A DNA stretch of 13,159 nucleotides, taken from contig JAGGZG010000230.1 of the NCBI GenBank assembly GCA_021162125.1, forward strand, positions 1-13,159. Direction: 5' to 3'. The notes under the pieces are model-generated. The model searched no databases, was not told the origin of the DNA, and saw only the letters and a program-made list of their open reading frames with translations. Below are positions 12,491-13,159 of the stretch, in pieces (position 1 is the stretch's first letter; each line of letters opens with the position of its first letter). Both the position numbers and the translations under genes were made by a program. The stretch comes from Anaerolineae bacterium. Its GTDB lineage: Bacteria > Chloroflexota > Anaerolineae > JACIWR01.

Positions 12491-12898
12491 ATGCGAATCC
12501 GACTGTCGGCTGAAACTGTGAAGAATGACCTGGTGCGCAGGATCGAGGAGATCAGTGGGCAGGACTTGCTGGCCTGTTATCAGTGTGGGAAGTGTTCGGC
12601 GGGGTGCCCAGCAGCTTTCGCCATGGACGTGCTGCCCAGCCAGGTGATCCGCTTGCTGCAGTTAGGGCTGGTGGAAGAGGTGCTGAACTCGGAGACACCG
12701 TGGTTCTGCGCTGCCTGCCAGACCTGTTATGCGCGTTGTCCCAAAGGCGTGGACCTTTCGCGTATCATGGAGGCTGTGCGCGAGATCGCTCTTCGGGAAC
12801 GCGGTGATTACCTGGTCATCGAGGAGATCCCCGCCGAGGAGTTGGCCGAGTTCCCACAACTGGCGTTTATCAGCGGGTTCCGCAAATACACGGCGTAG
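12491..12898 (+). CDS. HdrC-like protein with two 4Fe-4S clusters
   Basis: This 135-residue ferredoxin-like protein has two complete cluster motifs: Cys29, 32, 35, 39 (CYQCGKCSAGCP) and Cys73, 76, 79, 83 (CAACQTCYARCP). The spacing, intervening helix and C-terminal FPQLAFISGFRKYT (about 121-134) are those of heterodisulfide reductase subunit C. In the family this subunit passes electrons between a flavin/iron-sulfur partner and the HdrB catalytic subunit. Neither HdrA nor HdrB follows in the 261 bp remaining in the window, so this appears to be a stand-alone copy. ATG 12491 has GGAGG (12481-12485) at 5 nt. It follows hepT by 15 bp. It may equally be an electron carrier for another oxidoreductase. 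Confidence 0.88.
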   Translation: MRIRLSAETVKNDLVRRIEEISGQDLLACYQCGKCSAGCPAAFAMDVLPSQVIRLLQLGLVEEVLNSETPWFCAACQTCYARCPKGVDLSRIMEAVREIALRERGDYLVIEEIPAEELAEFPQLAFISGFRKYTA

Positions 12899-12913
12899 CG
12901 TGGCAAAGCCGCA

Positions 12914-12927
12914 AATGACCAATGACC
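12914..12927. repeat. two direct copies of AATGACC
   Basis: Two adjacent copies of a 7-mer lie shortly after the HdrC-like gene. It is a minor feature with no evident function. Confidence 0.5.
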
Positions 12928-12968
12928 AAATCGTCGCTCGAGAATTTGCGCAGACAATGCAAATGTCG

Positions 12969-12998
12969 TAGGGTAATACTGTAATATACATTACCCTA
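12969..12998. repeat. 9-bp perfect inverted repeat, AT-rich
   Basis: TAGGGTAAT (12969-12977) and ATTACCCTA (12990-12998) flank a 12-base loop that itself contains GTAAT, so a shifted pairing is also possible. No T-run follows. It could be an operator or a weak bidirectional terminator between the converging HdrC-like gene and the edge frame. Confidence 0.6.
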
Positions 12999-13007
12999 TC
13001 TGCTAGT

Positions 13008-13157
13008 TTATACTGGGGCCGGAGTAGCGAAGCGATTTGTCGATTCGGGCCGGCACTGTGCGACGACATCAGGGGTGAGTATCTCCGCCAGGAAGAAACT
13101 CAGGGTGTAGGCCAGAACCCGTGTAATAGCCCGCGCAACCATGCCGAAGAAGCTACG
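13008..13157 (-). CDS. possible 3' end of a gene entering from the right edge
   Basis: A minus-strand frame is open from the right edge to a TAA at 13010-13008, giving 49 codons. It includes a hydrophobic run (VLAYTLSFFLAEIL) that could be a membrane segment. The last ~15 codons run through a hairpin repeat (13018-13054). No family is recognisable, the true start lies outside the window or at the ATG near 13142, and the frame may be chance. Confidence 0.25.
   Translation of the reverse strand, partial: RSFFGMVARAITRVLAYTLSFFLAEILTPDVVAQCRPESTNRFATPAPV
13018..13054. repeat. interrupted hairpin repeat
   Basis: GCCGG (13018-13022) and CCGGC (13050-13054) form an outer stem, and CGAA-G-CGA / TCG-A-TTCG (13028-13035, 13040-13047) forms an inner stem with one mismatch around TTTG. 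It resembles the extragenic hairpin repeats elsewhere in the window in style, not in exact sequence. Confidence 0.5.
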
Positions 13158-13159
13158 CG

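Noticed and set aside
12662..13069. Minus-strand frame opposite the HdrC-like gene
   Set aside because: It is opposite a protein with eight conserved cysteines and crosses two inverted repeats. No family likeness is seen.

Overview
The window is GC-rich bacterial chromosome carrying housekeeping and signalling genes separated by unusually structured intergenic DNA. No rRNA, tRNA, CRISPR array, integrase or transposase gene is visible. The gene set (GH3-fold adenylating enzyme, DUF2079 membrane protein with a C-terminal Ig-like domain, two-subunit class I fumarase, HEPN/MNT pair, HdrC-type ferredoxin, very large GAF hybrid kinase) and the abundant G/C-run hairpin repeats fit a Chloroflexota (Anaerolineae-like) genome. 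That placement is an inference from gene style, not a phylogeny.

Layout. Bases 1-217 are non-coding and hold two strong inverted repeats. The minus strand then carries, in transcription order, a DUF2079 membrane protein (8361-6025), an isoprenylcysteine-methyltransferase-like membrane enzyme (5827-5246), a GH3 family protein (5007-3400) and a 1031-residue membrane hybrid histidine kinase (3313-218). The methyltransferase and the DUF2079 gene each have a good sigma-70-type promoter sharing the same -10 region. The GH3 and kinase genes lie 86 bp apart and may be cotranscribed. The plus strand carries era (8824-9783), then fumarase alpha and beta (10173-11586), a MntA/HepT-type nucleotidyltransferase-HEPN pair (11634-12475) and an HdrC-like 4Fe-4S protein (12491-12898). 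These five genes are closely spaced and look like one transcription unit starting at a promoter near 9974. A short open frame enters from the right edge on the minus strand.

The most notable content lies between the genes. (i) A 167-bp element with 26-bp imperfect terminal inverted repeats and a TGAT duplication sits exactly at the end of era, so that era's stop codon is part of the duplication. (ii) G-run/C-run hairpin modules occur in inverted, permuted form on both sides of era, and a third fragment supplies the last codons of the kinase. (iii) A cluster of hairpins at 5126-5226 can fold as a three-way junction. (iv) The fumarase leader has a consensus promoter, a UUCG-capped hairpin, a possible 19-codon leader peptide and an intrinsic terminator before the structural genes, which is an attenuator layout.

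Functionally, fumarase feeds the TCA cycle and HdrC belongs to anaerobic electron transfer, while the HEPN/MNT pair between them is a type VII toxin-antitoxin candidate. The kinase, GH3 and methyltransferase group has no assignable pathway from sequence alone.
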